NCBI GenBank assembly: GCA_965203435.1
Contig: CBDBCU010000005.1
Location: 62,001 to 126,000 of the forward strand
DNA from: CBDBCU01 sp965203435
GTDB taxonomy: Bacteria > Chloroflexota > Dehalococcoidia > Lucifugimonadales > UBA3495
Direction: 5' to 3'
DNA length: 64,000 nt
Part shown: in pieces, positions 50,711 through 58,488 of the stretch
Layout: each line of letters starts with the position of its first letter
Position numbering within the stretch: position 1 is the stretch's first letter
Position numbers and translations under genes: made by a program
Notes under the pieces: model-generated
The model's input: only the letters and a program-made list of their open reading frames with translations
Told to the model about the DNA's origin: nothing
Database searches by the model: none

Positions 50711-51268
50711 ATGGTGAAAAGGCACAATGTATTCATCAGCAACCATGTTGCTGACCAGGAATGGAAATGCCGGTTTGTCGACATGATGGGCGACCGCATC
50801 GTGGACAAGTCGGTCAACTTGGGGGATCTGGATGCCAACCGTCCCGCCACGGAGCAGACCCTCCAGAGTATCCGCGAAAGCCACATTGCCAGCGCCAGCG
50901 TGACGGTGGTGCTGATTGGCCGGTGTACCTGGCAGCGGAAGTATGTGGATTGGGAAATCGGGGCCAGTCTGCGGCATACGCGAATCAACCGGCGTTGCGG
51001 TCTGCTGGGAATCCTGCTGCCCGACCATCCTAACTTCGGGCCGGGCGGTTGCGATCCTCGTTTGATACCGCCGCGGCTGGCCGATAACTGGGGCGGCAAT
51101 ATCAACTTTGCCCGCATCTACGACTGGCCCGGGCCGCAAGGCGCGGATGATATTAAGGAGTGGATTCACCGCGCTTTCCTGCGGCGTAAGAAACAACCCG
51201 ACCCGGACATCAGCCGCCATCCTTTCGGCCGCAACTGGCGTGGCCGGTGTGAGGACGGCTGGCAATAG
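50711..51268 (+). CDS. ThsB-type TIR-like (DUF1863/MTH538) protein
   Basis: A 185-residue protein. HNVFISNHVADQEWKCRFV (first strand and loop), DKSVNLGDLDANRP, then SVTVVLIGRCTWQRKYVDWEIGASL and GLLGILLPDHPNF follow the DUF1863 TIR-like family, which includes ThsB of Thoeris. The conserved WEI helix holds the probable catalytic glutamate of a TIR NADase. GGAGGG precedes ATG 50711, and the gene starts 4 bases after the membrane gene. It probably senses phage and makes an ADP-ribose-type signal. Confidence 0.85.
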   Translation: MVKRHNVFISNHVADQEWKCRFVDMMGDRIVDKSVNLGDLDANRPATEQTLQSIRESHIASASVTVVLIGRCTWQRKYVDWEIGASLRHTRINRRCGLLGILLPDHPNFGPGGCDPRLIPPRLADNWGGNINFARIYDWPGPQGADDIKEWIHRAFLRRKKQPDPDISRHPFGRNWRGRCEDGWQ

Positions 51269-51442
51269 CCGGTTGCCGCCGGCTGCGCTATTCCGATGGG
51301 GTTGCCGGGGAAATTGCCTTGTCTCCGCTGGACGGGCCGGGCGTTTTTGCGGCTTGGGAGAATCGGGCTTGCTTTGCGGGGGCGCGGCTGGCTGAGCATA
51401 GCGCGATAGCTTAACCACTTTTCTGAACGGCCGGCCCGCCCC

Positions 51443-51471
51443 TTGACAGACAATCCCGGCCGGCTTATCCT
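51443..51471 (+). promoter_or_regulatory. Promoter of the SelW-like gene
   Basis: TTGACA (51443-51448), a 17-base spacer and TATCCT (51466-51471), about 40 bases before the ATG at 51510. The 240 bases between the TIR stop and this gene otherwise show nothing recognisable. Confidence 0.65.
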
Positions 51472-51509
51472 TGGCCCCGTACCCGAACTTGGAAACTGCG
51501 AGGTAGAAA

Positions 51510-51788
51510 ATGGCGACGGAGAACAAGCTGGAAGTGGAAATCCTTTACTGCCAGGATTGAGGCCATGCCCTGCGCGCCGCCTGGATGGCCGGCGAAGCCC
51601 TGAGCCGGGCCGGCGACCATATCGCCGCCTTTAAGCTCACCCCGGGCCCCCACGGCAAGTTTGATGTCATCATCGACGGCGACATCGTTGCCGAACACCG
51701 CCACGAGCCCAACGCCCATATTTTCCCGGACTTGCAGGATTTGATGCGGGCCATTGCCGACCGCACCGGCCTGCCCCTAGCCCACTAA
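51510..51788 (+). CDS. SelW/Rdx-family selenoprotein candidate (CxxU, in-frame TGA)
   Basis: Reading from ATG 51510 (GAGG upstream) gives a 92-residue Rdx-fold protein if the TGA at 51558-51560 is read through. Before it: KLEVEILYCQD. After it: GHALRAAWMAGEALSRAG, then KFDVIIDGDIVAEHR, FPDLQDLMRAI and LPLAH. The family motif is YCxxC followed by (R/W)xLRAAWLAxEL, and the TGA falls exactly on the second Cys of CxxC (Cys14, codon 17), giving CxxU as in SelW, SelT and SelH. Right after the TGA, GGCCAT (51561-51566) pairs with ATGGCC (51585-51590), a stem-loop placed where bacterial SECIS elements occur. A conventional caller would split or drop this gene. The alternative is a nonsense mutation. 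Confidence 0.75.
51561..51590 (+). promoter_or_regulatory. Putative bacterial SECIS stem-loop
   Basis: Six perfect pairs (GGCCAT/ATGGCC) start one base after the TGA, a bulged G and two C-G pairs extend the stem, and the loop is GC-rich. Position and size fit a bSECIS; sequence conservation of such elements is low. Confidence 0.5.
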
Positions 51789-51829
51789 CCCGGCCGGGCG
51801 GCCGCCGTTTCCCCCATATTTCCGCCCGT

Positions 51830-51857
51830 CCTTCAACAAGTTCAGGATGAGCGGAAT
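51830..51857. repeat. REP-like family B repeat
   Basis: GTCCTTCAACAAGTTCAGGA copy 40 bases after the SelW-like gene. Confidence 0.85.
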
Positions 51858-51928
51858 GGGGGCGGCCGCCTTGCCTCCCCCTACCGTCAGTCCCGCGCAA
51901 TGGGGAATCCAGAACGGCCGCCCCCGCA

Positions 51929-52030
51929 ACCGTCATTCCCGCGCAAGCGGGAATCCGGCGGTGGATTGACCAGGATGCGGCATCATAAGGCAGTGCTGTT
52001 CGGGATTCCCGCTTGCGCGGGAATGACGGT
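51929..52030. repeat. Family A palindromic element
   Basis: Complete copy with GCGCAAGC arms. A degenerate left arm lies at 51882-51912 and a copy with a damaged left arm at 52037-52124. The whole gap 51789-52224 is repeat sequence, ending with a family B copy at 52171-52198. Confidence 0.9.
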
Positions 52031-52224
52031 AGAGGCGGCGGGGAATCCAGAAAGGCCTTGCCATAAGTCGACTTGTCTGACGCAGTACCGTTCGGGATTC
52101 CCGCTTACGCGGGAAGGACGGTAGGGGGCGGCCGGGAAGTACGATAGCATATAGGCAGCCCCCCTTTCCCCTCATCCTGAACTTGTTGAAGGACGGGCGG
52201 AAAGATGGGGGCAAGGCCGCCGCC

Positions 52225-52518
52225 TTACACCCCGGAAATAATTTCCACCGTCCAGTCCAGCAGTTCCAAATCCGGGCGGGTTTCCGCCACGAAATCCGCC
52301 GCCGTGGCTACCATTGCCTGGGCGTGGGCGGCGTCATTGCTGACGGCGCAGACCAGCAGGGTCAACCGCTGCCAATGGTTATCATCCCCCTCCTCAGCCA
52401 CGGCCAGGTTGAACTTGTTGCGGAGCCGGGCTGCCAGGGAACGGGCCGCCTGCCGCCGGCTTTTCAGGCTGCGGGAATCCGGCAGATGCAAAGTCAAACG
52501 GCCAGCGGCGATATGCAT
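52225..52518 (-). CDS. DUF503 domain protein
   Basis: A 97-residue protein. MHIAAGRLTLHLPDSRSLKSRRQAARSLAARLRNKFNLAVAE matches DUF503 (YlxP-like), a small ferredoxin-like fold often near ribosome maturation genes, function unknown. GAGGGA lies 7 bases before ATG 52518. It is isolated between repeat clusters. Confidence 0.88.
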   Translation of the reverse strand: MHIAAGRLTLHLPDSRSLKSRRQAARSLAARLRNKFNLAVAEEGDDNHWQRLTLLVCAVSNDAAHAQAMVATAADFVAETRPDLELLDWTVEIISGV

Positions 52519-52584
52519 ACTTACATCCCTCACTGATGATCTCTTACCGTCATTCCCGCCCACTACACGTCATCCCGCCAAGCT

Positions 52585-52677
52585 ACCGTCATTCCCGCGT
52601 AAGCGGGAATCCCCCGGTGGCTTGACCAGATTGCGGCATTATAAGGCAATACCGTTTGGGATTCCCACTTGCACGGT
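52585..52677. repeat. Truncated family A element
   Basis: The left arm is intact, the right arm reduced to GATTCCCACTTGCACGGTA. Confidence 0.85.
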
Positions 52678-52783
52678 AGGGAGCGCCGCCCTTGACGCTT
52701 TTCCCCATACCCTATAGATTATAAGGGAAACCGGGCGGGATTTGGGGTCAGCCGCCCGCCGCAACCGGGCAGGATTTTACGCT

Positions 52784-53455
52784 ATGCCGGATAATTTTCC
52801 CCCGGGCGGGACGGAACGAGAGGCCGTGCCTAGCGTGGTCGTCGACCGCCTGCCGCAGTATGTCCGCGCCCTCAGCCAACTGCTGGACGCCGGCGTGCAA
52901 GTCGCCAATTCCCAGCAGTTGGGGGAACAGCTGCAAATCACCCCGGCGCAAATCCGCAAAGACCTGAGCTATTTCGGGCGGTTCGGCAAGCAGGGCCGGG
53001 GCTACCAGGTGGCGCGGCTGCTGGACGAATTGAAACAGATTTTGGGGCTGACCTATCGCTGGAATGTGGCGGTGGTCGGCGTCGGCCGCCTTGGCCGGGC
53101 CATTCTCAACTACCCCGGCTTTACCCCGGACGGCTTTCAAATAGTGGCCGCCCTCGATGCCAATCCGGATACGATCGGGCAGACGGTGGGCGGCCTAATC
53201 GTAGCCTCGGTGGACGATTTGGCGGCGGTAGTGCGGCAGCAGCAAATCAGCATTGCCATTGTCGCCGTGCCGGTAGCCCACACCCAGGCCGTCATTGACC
53301 GGGTCGTGGCCTGCGGCGTCCGGGCCATCCTGAACTACGCCCCCACGGCGCCGCAAGCCCCGCCGGGCGTCCACCTCCGCAGCATTGACCCGGTGCTGTC
53401 CCTGCAATCTATGACTTACTACCTGGCAAACACCGCCGCCGGCGGGCCGGGGTAA
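52784..53455 (+). CDS. rex: Redox-sensing transcriptional repressor Rex
   Basis: A 223-residue protein: winged-helix N-terminus with NSQQLGEQLQITPAQIRKDLSYFGRFGKQGRGY (the Rex DNA-recognition block), then a Rossmann domain with VVGVGRLGRAILNY and DANPDTIG. Rex senses the NADH/NAD+ ratio and represses respiration and fermentation genes. ATG 52784 is the family-like start. It may regulate the act block, but no good Rex box was found there. Confidence 0.96.
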   Translation: MPDNFPPGGTEREAVPSVVVDRLPQYVRALSQLLDAGVQVANSQQLGEQLQITPAQIRKDLSYFGRFGKQGRGYQVARLLDELKQILGLTYRWNVAVVGVGRLGRAILNYPGFTPDGFQIVAALDANPDTIGQTVGGLIVASVDDLAAVVRQQQISIAIVAVPVAHTQAVIDRVVACGVRAILNYAPTAPQAPPGVHLRSIDPVLSLQSMTYYLANTAAGGPG

Positions 53456-53464
53456 GCGGGAGTT

Positions 53465-53590
53465 CGGATTCAAACATGGATAGACAGGATAGACAGGATT
53501 CTTGTATCGGATTAGAACGGTACTAGCGGTCAAAACCGTTCTATACAGACCCAAAATCCTGTCTATCCTGTCTATCCATGTTTGAATCCG
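53465..53590. repeat. Family D palindromic element, complete
   Basis: Perfect 36-base terminal inverted repeats (53465-53500 and 53555-53590), beginning CGGATTCAAACATGGATAGA. The arm itself contains the direct repeat ATAGACAGG twice. The inner 54 bases contain a smaller palindrome (AGAACGG/CCGTTCT). Starts 9 bases after the rex stop. Confidence 0.95.
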
Positions 53591-53636
53591 TCTCCCCCTT
53601 GCGCCGCCACCCATTATTCCTTACAATCACCCCACT

Positions 53637-54599
53637 ATGAAAGAGGACGCGCAGGCGGTTGCGGATCCGGCCGCCGGGTTCGATGTCGTTACCGGGGCCT
53701 TTGGTTATACCGGGCGGCATATTGCCCGGCAGCTGTTGGATTCCGGGCGGACGGCGCTTACCTTGACCGGCCGCAGTCCGGCGGATGTGGCCGCCATCGA
53801 TCCTTTTGCCGGGCAAGTGGCGGCGATGTCCTTTAACTTTGACCATCCCGACCGGCTGGCGGCCAGTCTGCGGGGGGCCGATACCCTCTACAATACCTAT
53901 TGGGTGCGCTTTGCCGCCGGGAATGTTACCTTTGACCGCGCCGTAGCCCATACCCGCATCCTGCTGTCCGCCGCTAAAACCGCCGGGGTGCGCCGCCTGG
54001 TGCAAATCAGCATCACCAATCCCGATGCCCATTCGCCGCTGCCCTACTTTCGCGGCAAGGGACTGGTCGAGCAGGCGGTGCGGGAATCGGGCTTGTCCTA
54101 CGCCATTATTCGGCCGGCCCTGGTCTTTGGCGCCGGCGACATCCTGCTGAACAACCTGGCCTGGCTGCTGCGCCGCTTTCCCGCCTTTGCCGTCGCCGGC
54201 GATGGGCAGTATCGCGCCCAGCCGGTCTATGTGGGCGATTTGGCGGCCCTGGCGATCGCCGCCGGGCCGGGAAACGACAATGCGATAATGGATGCCGTCG
54301 GCCCGGAAACCTATACCTTTGACGAACTGGTGCGGCTGATCGCCGGCGGCTTGGGACGGAAAGCCCGCATTGTCCATATCCCGCCCGCCTTGCTGCTGCT
54401 ATTGTCCCGCCTGCTGGGCCTGGCGGTGCGGGATGTGGCCCTGACTAAAGAGGAAATCGCCGGCTTGTCCGCCAACCTGCTGACTTCCGCCGAACCGCCG
54501 CGCTGCCCTACCCGCCTGAGCCAATGGCTGGCCGATAATGGCCGCAGCTTGGGCCAAACCTACGCCTCGGAATTGGCCCGCCACTACCGGGGGCGGTAA
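53637..54599 (+). CDS. Atypical SDR / NAD(P)-binding (NmrA/NDUFA9-like) protein
   Basis: A 320-residue extended/atypical SDR. The dinucleotide motif is TGAFGYTGRHIARQLL (about 18-33). SGLSYAIIRPALVFGAGD and QPVYVGDLAALAIA are typical of the NDUFA9-like atypical SDRs, which often lack the catalytic Tyr. The role is unknown; in some bacteria relatives assist quinone or complex I metabolism. It is flanked on both sides by family D elements. Confidence 0.85.
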   Translation: MKEDAQAVADPAAGFDVVTGAFGYTGRHIARQLLDSGRTALTLTGRSPADVAAIDPFAGQVAAMSFNFDHPDRLAASLRGADTLYNTYWVRFAAGNVTFDRAVAHTRILLSAAKTAGVRRLVQISITNPDAHSPLPYFRGKGLVEQAVRESGLSYAIIRPALVFGAGDILLNNLAWLLRRFPAFAVAGDGQYRAQPVYVGDLAALAIAAGPGNDNAIMDAVGPETYTFDELVRLIAGGLGRKARIVHIPPALLLLLSRLLGLAVRDVALTKEEIAGLSANLLTSAEPPRCPTRLSQWLADNGRSLGQTYASELARHYRGR

Positions 54600-54602
54600 T
54601 TT

Positions 54603-54717
54603 ACATGGATAGACAGGATGGACAGGATTTTTGTTGTCTATCGGGCAGGATTCTCCGGAGCCGGAAAATCGGTCTAACGAAAGCAACAAAAATCCTGTCT
54701 ATCCTGTCTATCCATGT
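54603..54717. repeat. Family D palindromic element
   Basis: Arms of 34 bases (54603-54636 and 54684-54717) beginning ACATGGATAGACAGGATRGA with one mismatch. The centre differs from the copy at 53465. It fills the entire gap between the two SDR genes. Confidence 0.93.
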
Positions 54718-54733
54718 TTGAATCGAGTTGCGT

Positions 54734-55522
54734 ATGGATTTGGAAAATAAGGTTGCCATTGTTACCGGGGCCAGTCGGGGGATTGGCAAGGCCATCGCTT
54801 TGGGCTTGGCCGCGGCCGGGGCCGCCGTCGTGGTCGCCGCCCGGTCGGAAACGGAACGGGCCGCCGCGCCGGGTACCATCTATGCCACCGCCGCGGAAAT
54901 TATCCGCCGCGGCGGCCAAGCCCTGCCGGTGCGCTGCAATGTGCGGGAGGAGGAAAGCATTTACAATATGACCCGGCAGACGCTGGATGTTTTCGGCGCG
55001 ATTGACATTCTGGTCAACAATGCCGGCATCGGCAGCTACCGCCCCTTTCTGGAATCCACCTTGAAAGAGTGGGATTTGACCCTGGACATCAACCTGCGGG
55101 CCACTTATATCGGCTGCCGGGCGGTGGCCCCGCTGATGGTAGAGCAGGGCGGCGGCAGCATTATCAACCTATCCTCCCACGCCGCCGACCATATCTTTTC
55201 CTCGACTCTGAACGCTGATGCCGCCGACGGAGTGGCAATGGTGGGCCAAGCCTATGGGGTAGCCAAGGCGGCGGTAGAGCGGCTGACTTGGGGATTGTCC
55301 GCCGAATTGGGGCCGCACAACATTGCGGTCAACTGCCTGAAACCCCTGCGGCCGGTATTGACCGAGGGCTTTCAAGCCCAGCGGCCGGATGCCGATTTTT
55401 CGACTTGGGCCACGCCGGCGGCAATGGTAAAGGCGGCGGTATTTCTGGCCGGCCAGGATGGGCAAGGGCTGAGCGGCGCAATAGTAACCGCCGAGGAATT
55501 GGCGCAAAGGCTGGGGCTGTGA
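54734..55522 (+). CDS. Short-chain dehydrogenase/reductase
   Basis: A 262-residue classical SDR. TGASRGIGKAIALGLA is the cofactor site, NNAGIG the structural motif, and S/YGVAK (INLSSHAADHIF...QAYGVAKAAVERL) the catalytic Ser-Tyr-Lys. A 15-20 residue insertion lies between the Ser and Tyr (SSTLNADAADGVAMV). The substrate is unknown. ATG 54734 is preferred over TTG 54728. Confidence 0.88.
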   Translation: MDLENKVAIVTGASRGIGKAIALGLAAAGAAVVVAARSETERAAAPGTIYATAAEIIRRGGQALPVRCNVREEESIYNMTRQTLDVFGAIDILVNNAGIGSYRPFLESTLKEWDLTLDINLRATYIGCRAVAPLMVEQGGGSIINLSSHAADHIFSSTLNADAADGVAMVGQAYGVAKAAVERLTWGLSAELGPHNIAVNCLKPLRPVLTEGFQAQRPDADFSTWATPAAMVKAAVFLAGQDGQGLSGAIVTAEELAQRLGL

Positions 55523-55539
55523 GCGGATAAGGGGCGCCG

Positions 55540-56050
55540 GGTCATCCTTCAACAAGTTCAGGATGAGCGGATACCCGGGTTCAGGATGGGCGGATACCCG
55601 CCGGGGATGTTTTCCACAAGGATTATCCGCCCGTCCTTCAACGAGTTCAGGATGAGCGGATATTCCTTGCCGGCATCCTTCAACCAGTTCAGGATGAGCG
55701 GAAAAGGAGCGCCGGGTCATCCTTCAACAAGTTCAGGATGAGCGGAAACCGTGCCGGGAATGTTTTCCACAAGGAATATCCGCCCGTCCTTCAACCAGTT
55801 CAGGATGAGCGGAAACCGTGCCGTGGGTTTTCCGCAAGGATTATCCGCCCATGGACTTGTGCGCGGCGCCTCTTATCCGCTCATCCTGAACTTGTTGAAG
55901 GATGGGCCAACCGCAAAGATTATCCGCCCATCCCGAACCGGTTGCAGGATGGGCGGATAACCGCCGGGAATGTTTTCCGCAAGGATTGTCCACTCACCCT
56001 GAACTGGTTGAAGGGTCATCCTGAACTTGTTGAAGGACGGGCGGATAATC
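55540..56050. repeat. Compound array of about ten family B repeats
   Basis: The 510 bases between the SDR and YtxH genes hold about ten copies of the CCTTCAACMAGTTCAGGATG core in both orientations. They are interleaved with at least four copies of a second string, GCCGGGAATGTTTTCCACAA followed by GGATTATCCGCCC. The combined unit is about 65 bases but spacing is irregular. No gene was found. Confidence 0.9.
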
Positions 56051-56093
56051 CTTGTGGTACCGGGTTAAGGAAACCGGAACCGGCCGGTTCCGG

Positions 56094-56399
56094 TTACTCG
56101 ACCTCAATCACCTGGGGGGGGAGGTTGTCCTCCTCCAGTTCCCCCGGGCCGTTGCGGCGGCGGACCGTCCGCACCCGCTCCCGGGCGCTGTCGATGTAGC
56201 CGCCGGCCTGCTCCCGGGCCGTGCCCAGATACTCCCGGCCGCGCTCCCGGGCGGTGCCCAGGTACTCCCCGGCCCGTTCCCGCACAATCTGCCGGGACTC
56301 GGTGCCGGGCTTGGGGGCCATCAGCATCCCGATAGCCGTTCCCACCAGGGCCCCGGCCAGCAATCCGGTAATGAACTTGTCCAGTCCGTTGTCTGCCAT
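56094..56399 (-). CDS. YtxH-like small membrane-associated protein
   Basis: A 101-residue protein: one N-terminal glycine-rich TM helix (ITGLLAGALVGTAIGMLMAPKPG, the YtxH signature) followed by a charged helix with repeats (RERAGEYLGTARERGREYLGTAREQAG). Such proteins occur in stress responses; function unknown. AGGAG lies 8 bases before ATG 56399. Ends at the compound repeat array. Confidence 0.85.
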   Translation of the reverse strand: MADNGLDKFITGLLAGALVGTAIGMLMAPKPGTESRQIVRERAGEYLGTARERGREYLGTAREQAGGYIDSARERVRTVRRRNGPGELEEDNLPPQVIEVE

Positions 56400-56569
56400 A
56401 GCTATGCTCCTTTCTATGAATCGCCCGCTAGGGCCATCCGATTTTATTGCCTGGGTTGACGCCGCCCGCAAGGCCGCATCGAATATAACATAACACAAAA
56501 CCCGGAAAAGCGCAAATCCCGCCCGATAATAGGGGAAATTGAGGTTTTGGCAATATGGCTTATTCCTTT

Positions 56570-56597
56570 CCGCTCATCCTGAACTTGTTGAAGGATG
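56570..56597. repeat. REP-like family B repeat
   Basis: CTCATCCTGAACTTGTTGAA copy upstream of family A and C elements. The interval 56500-56875 is all repeats. Confidence 0.85.
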
Positions 56598-56652
56598 GCA
56601 TTCCAAGGCCGCCCGCCCGCCCCTCTCTACCGTCATTCCCGCCGTCTCCCCG

Positions 56653-56753
56653 ACCGTCCTTCCCGCGTAAGCGGGAATCCCGAACGGTATTGAAAAGACC
56701 CGCCCTTTGCCGTCCAGCCACCGCCGGATTCCCGCTTACGCGGGAAGGACGGT
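56653..56753. repeat. Family A palindromic element
   Basis: Complete copy with GTCCTTCCC/GGGAAGGAC arm ends. Confidence 0.92.
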
Positions 56754-56775
56754 CGGGGGAGTTCGACCCCTTTAC

Positions 56776-56871
56776 TATGTCATTCCGAGCGTAGCCGAGG
56801 AATCTGAAACGCCCGCCGTTGACTCCATTTCAAGGTTTTCAGATTCCTCGGCTACGCTCGGAATGACATAG
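56776..56871. repeat. Family C palindromic element
   Basis: Arms TATGTCATTCCGAGCGTAGC and its complement, extended by GAGGAATCTGAAA/TTTTCAGATTCCTC. It ends 34 bases before the TfoX-like start. Confidence 0.93.
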
Positions 56872-56904
56872 GGAGATGATAGACTATCCAGTGAGGTTTT
56901 GGCC

Positions 56905-57234
56905 ATGGCTTATGATGAAAATACGGCGGCCCGGGTGCGGCAAGCCCTGGCCGCCGTGGCTGGGGTAGTCGAGCGGCGGATGTTCGGCGGCCTGGTCTTT
57001 ATGGTCCGCGGCAATATGTGCTGCGGCGTAGAGCAGGATCAGCTGATGCTGCGGGTCGGCCCGGCCCAATACGCCGACGCCCTGGCCCAACCTTACGCCG
57101 GCGTGATGGATTTCACCGGCCGCCCGCTGCGCGGTTTTGTCATCGTCCCGCCGGCCGGCTTTGCCACTACTGCCGCCTTGCAGGAATGGCTTGACCGGGC
57201 CTTAACTTTTGTGCAAACCCTGCCGGCCAAGTGA
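56905..57234 (+). CDS. TfoX N-terminal domain protein
   Basis: A 109-residue protein. VERRMFGGLVFMVRGNMCCGV and MDFTGRPLRGFVIVPP are the TfoX-N pattern. TfoX/Sxy regulates competence in gamma-proteobacteria, but stand-alone TfoX-N proteins elsewhere are uncharacterised. GAGG lies upstream of ATG 56905. Convergent with the DinB gene. Confidence 0.88.
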   Translation: MAYDENTAARVRQALAAVAGVVERRMFGGLVFMVRGNMCCGVEQDQLMLRVGPAQYADALAQPYAGVMDFTGRPLRGFVIVPPAGFATTAALQEWLDRALTFVQTLPAK

Positions 57235-57306
57235 GGGGGAAAGGGGGAATGACGGTAAGAAAACGGGAAAGACGATTGCCCGGCCCGCCGCCTCATCCCC
57301 CCACTT

Positions 57307-57840
57307 CTACCGGGGATACCAGCCCATGCCTTGAAAGTAGCCGCGCAGGTAGGCGATTTGCCCGCCGTGGGCGATGTTGTCCCACGCGCGCTGCCCCAAG
57401 GCCGCCCCTACCGTATGCGGCTCAGTCATCGGCGGGATCAGGGTTTCCCGCTCCAGGTCGGCCAGGGTCAGGGCGGACAAGTAGTTGCGGATGTCCGCCT
57501 TGACCGCCGCATAGTAGCCCAACTGCGTATCTACCGCCGGCGGCGTCCAAGCGGCGACCTGTTCCGCCGTCCAGCCCACGCCCCGATCCTCCGGGTCGGC
57601 CGCTGCCATTCCGTACTTTTCCGCCCAGCCCTCCCGCAGCCACACCGGCGGATTGGCGGTCAGCCGCCCGTTAATCAGGTAGTCCCAAACCCGGTTCATG
57701 TGCCACAGAATCCAGGCGATGGAGTTGCTGGCGTCGTTGGGCCGGCGGGCCATAGTTTCGTAGTCCATGCCGGCCAAGGCCCGGTCGACCATATCCCAAT
57801 TGCGTTCCAAGGCGGTAACGATGGCGTCAGTAACGGCCAT
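57307..57840 (-). CDS. DinB-family four-helix protein
   Basis: A 177-residue DinB-like (DUF664 type) protein. Metal-binding histidines appear in SIAWILWHMNRVWDYLI and AHGGQIAYLRG. Family members are four-helix bundles, some acting as thiol-dependent transferases (bacillithiol or mycothiol). It follows the carboxymuconolactone decarboxylase-like gene by 16 bases and is probably cotranscribed. Confidence 0.85.
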   Translation of the reverse strand: MAVTDAIVTALERNWDMVDRALAGMDYETMARRPNDASNSIAWILWHMNRVWDYLINGRLTANPPVWLREGWAEKYGMAAADPEDRGVGWTAEQVAAWTPPAVDTQLGYYAAVKADIRNYLSALTLADLERETLIPPMTEPHTVGAALGQRAWDNIAHGGQIAYLRGYFQGMGWYPR

Positions 57841-57856
57841 AATTTCACCTCCCGGC

Positions 57857-58405
57857 CTAATCCACGATTTCCGCTTTGGCCCCCTCCGGCAGTTCCACCT
57901 CAAAGGCGGTCAAAATCTGGCCGACCAGCAGGTAGTGGCCGATAAGGCCGGTGAGGTCCACGGTGTTTTGGACGCCGAACCGTTCCATCACGCCGTTAAA
58001 GGTGGAGTCGCTGATTTTGCGGTTTTGCAGCAGTTCCTGCACATAGGCCACGACCAGGGCCTCGTCCCCGGCCAAGCCCGCCGGGGCCGTCCCCCGGGCG
58101 ATGGCGCTGATGGTATCCTCGGAGACGCCGTGACTGCGGGCCAGCCGGGCGTGGGCGGCGAACTCGTACTGATTGCGGATTTCCCGGGCCGTGGCGATGA
58201 TGATGACCTCTTTCAGGGCCTCGGGAATGGCAAAGTCAAAGCGGACATAGGTGCCGGTGTGGGCCACCCGGGCCGCCAGTTTCGGGCTGTGCAGCAGCAC
58301 TCCGTAGGGGCCGCGCACGCTGCCCCGGCTGCCCACGATTTCATCGAAAAAGTGCTGGTCCTCCGCCGGCAAACCCTCGCGGGTTACATTGGGTAGTCGC
58401 GCCAT
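57857..58405 (-). CDS. Carboxymuconolactone decarboxylase-like protein
   Basis: A 182-residue AhpD/CMD-fold protein. YEFAAHARLARSHGVSEDTI is the family helix, with the His but without the CxxC pair of AhpD peroxidases, so it is a non-redox CMD-like member. The substrate is unknown. GGAGAGGG lies before ATG 58405. Confidence 0.85.
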   Translation of the reverse strand: MARLPNVTREGLPAEDQHFFDEIVGSRGSVRGPYGVLLHSPKLAARVAHTGTYVRFDFAIPEALKEVIIIATAREIRNQYEFAAHARLARSHGVSEDTISAIARGTAPAGLAGDEALVVAYVQELLQNRKISDSTFNGVMERFGVQNTVDLTGLIGHYLLVGQILTAFEVELPEGAKAEIVD

Positions 58406-58488
58406 TTTTGCCCTCTCCTTTTATGCGGGGATGTTTCGGTTGGGGATGGTCGGATGATTGCCGCCCGGCTTTGACGCCGGGGAATGAT

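Noticed and set aside
51585..51788. Stand-alone 67-residue protein starting at the ATG after the TGA
   Set aside because: It would lack the first strand and the redox cysteine of the fold, and no ribosome-binding site precedes ATG 51585. The family alignment continues upstream across the TGA.
55540..56050. CRISPR array
   Set aside because: Repeats are irregularly spaced, occur in both orientations, are interleaved with a second repeat and have no unique spacers of constant length. No cas genes are present.
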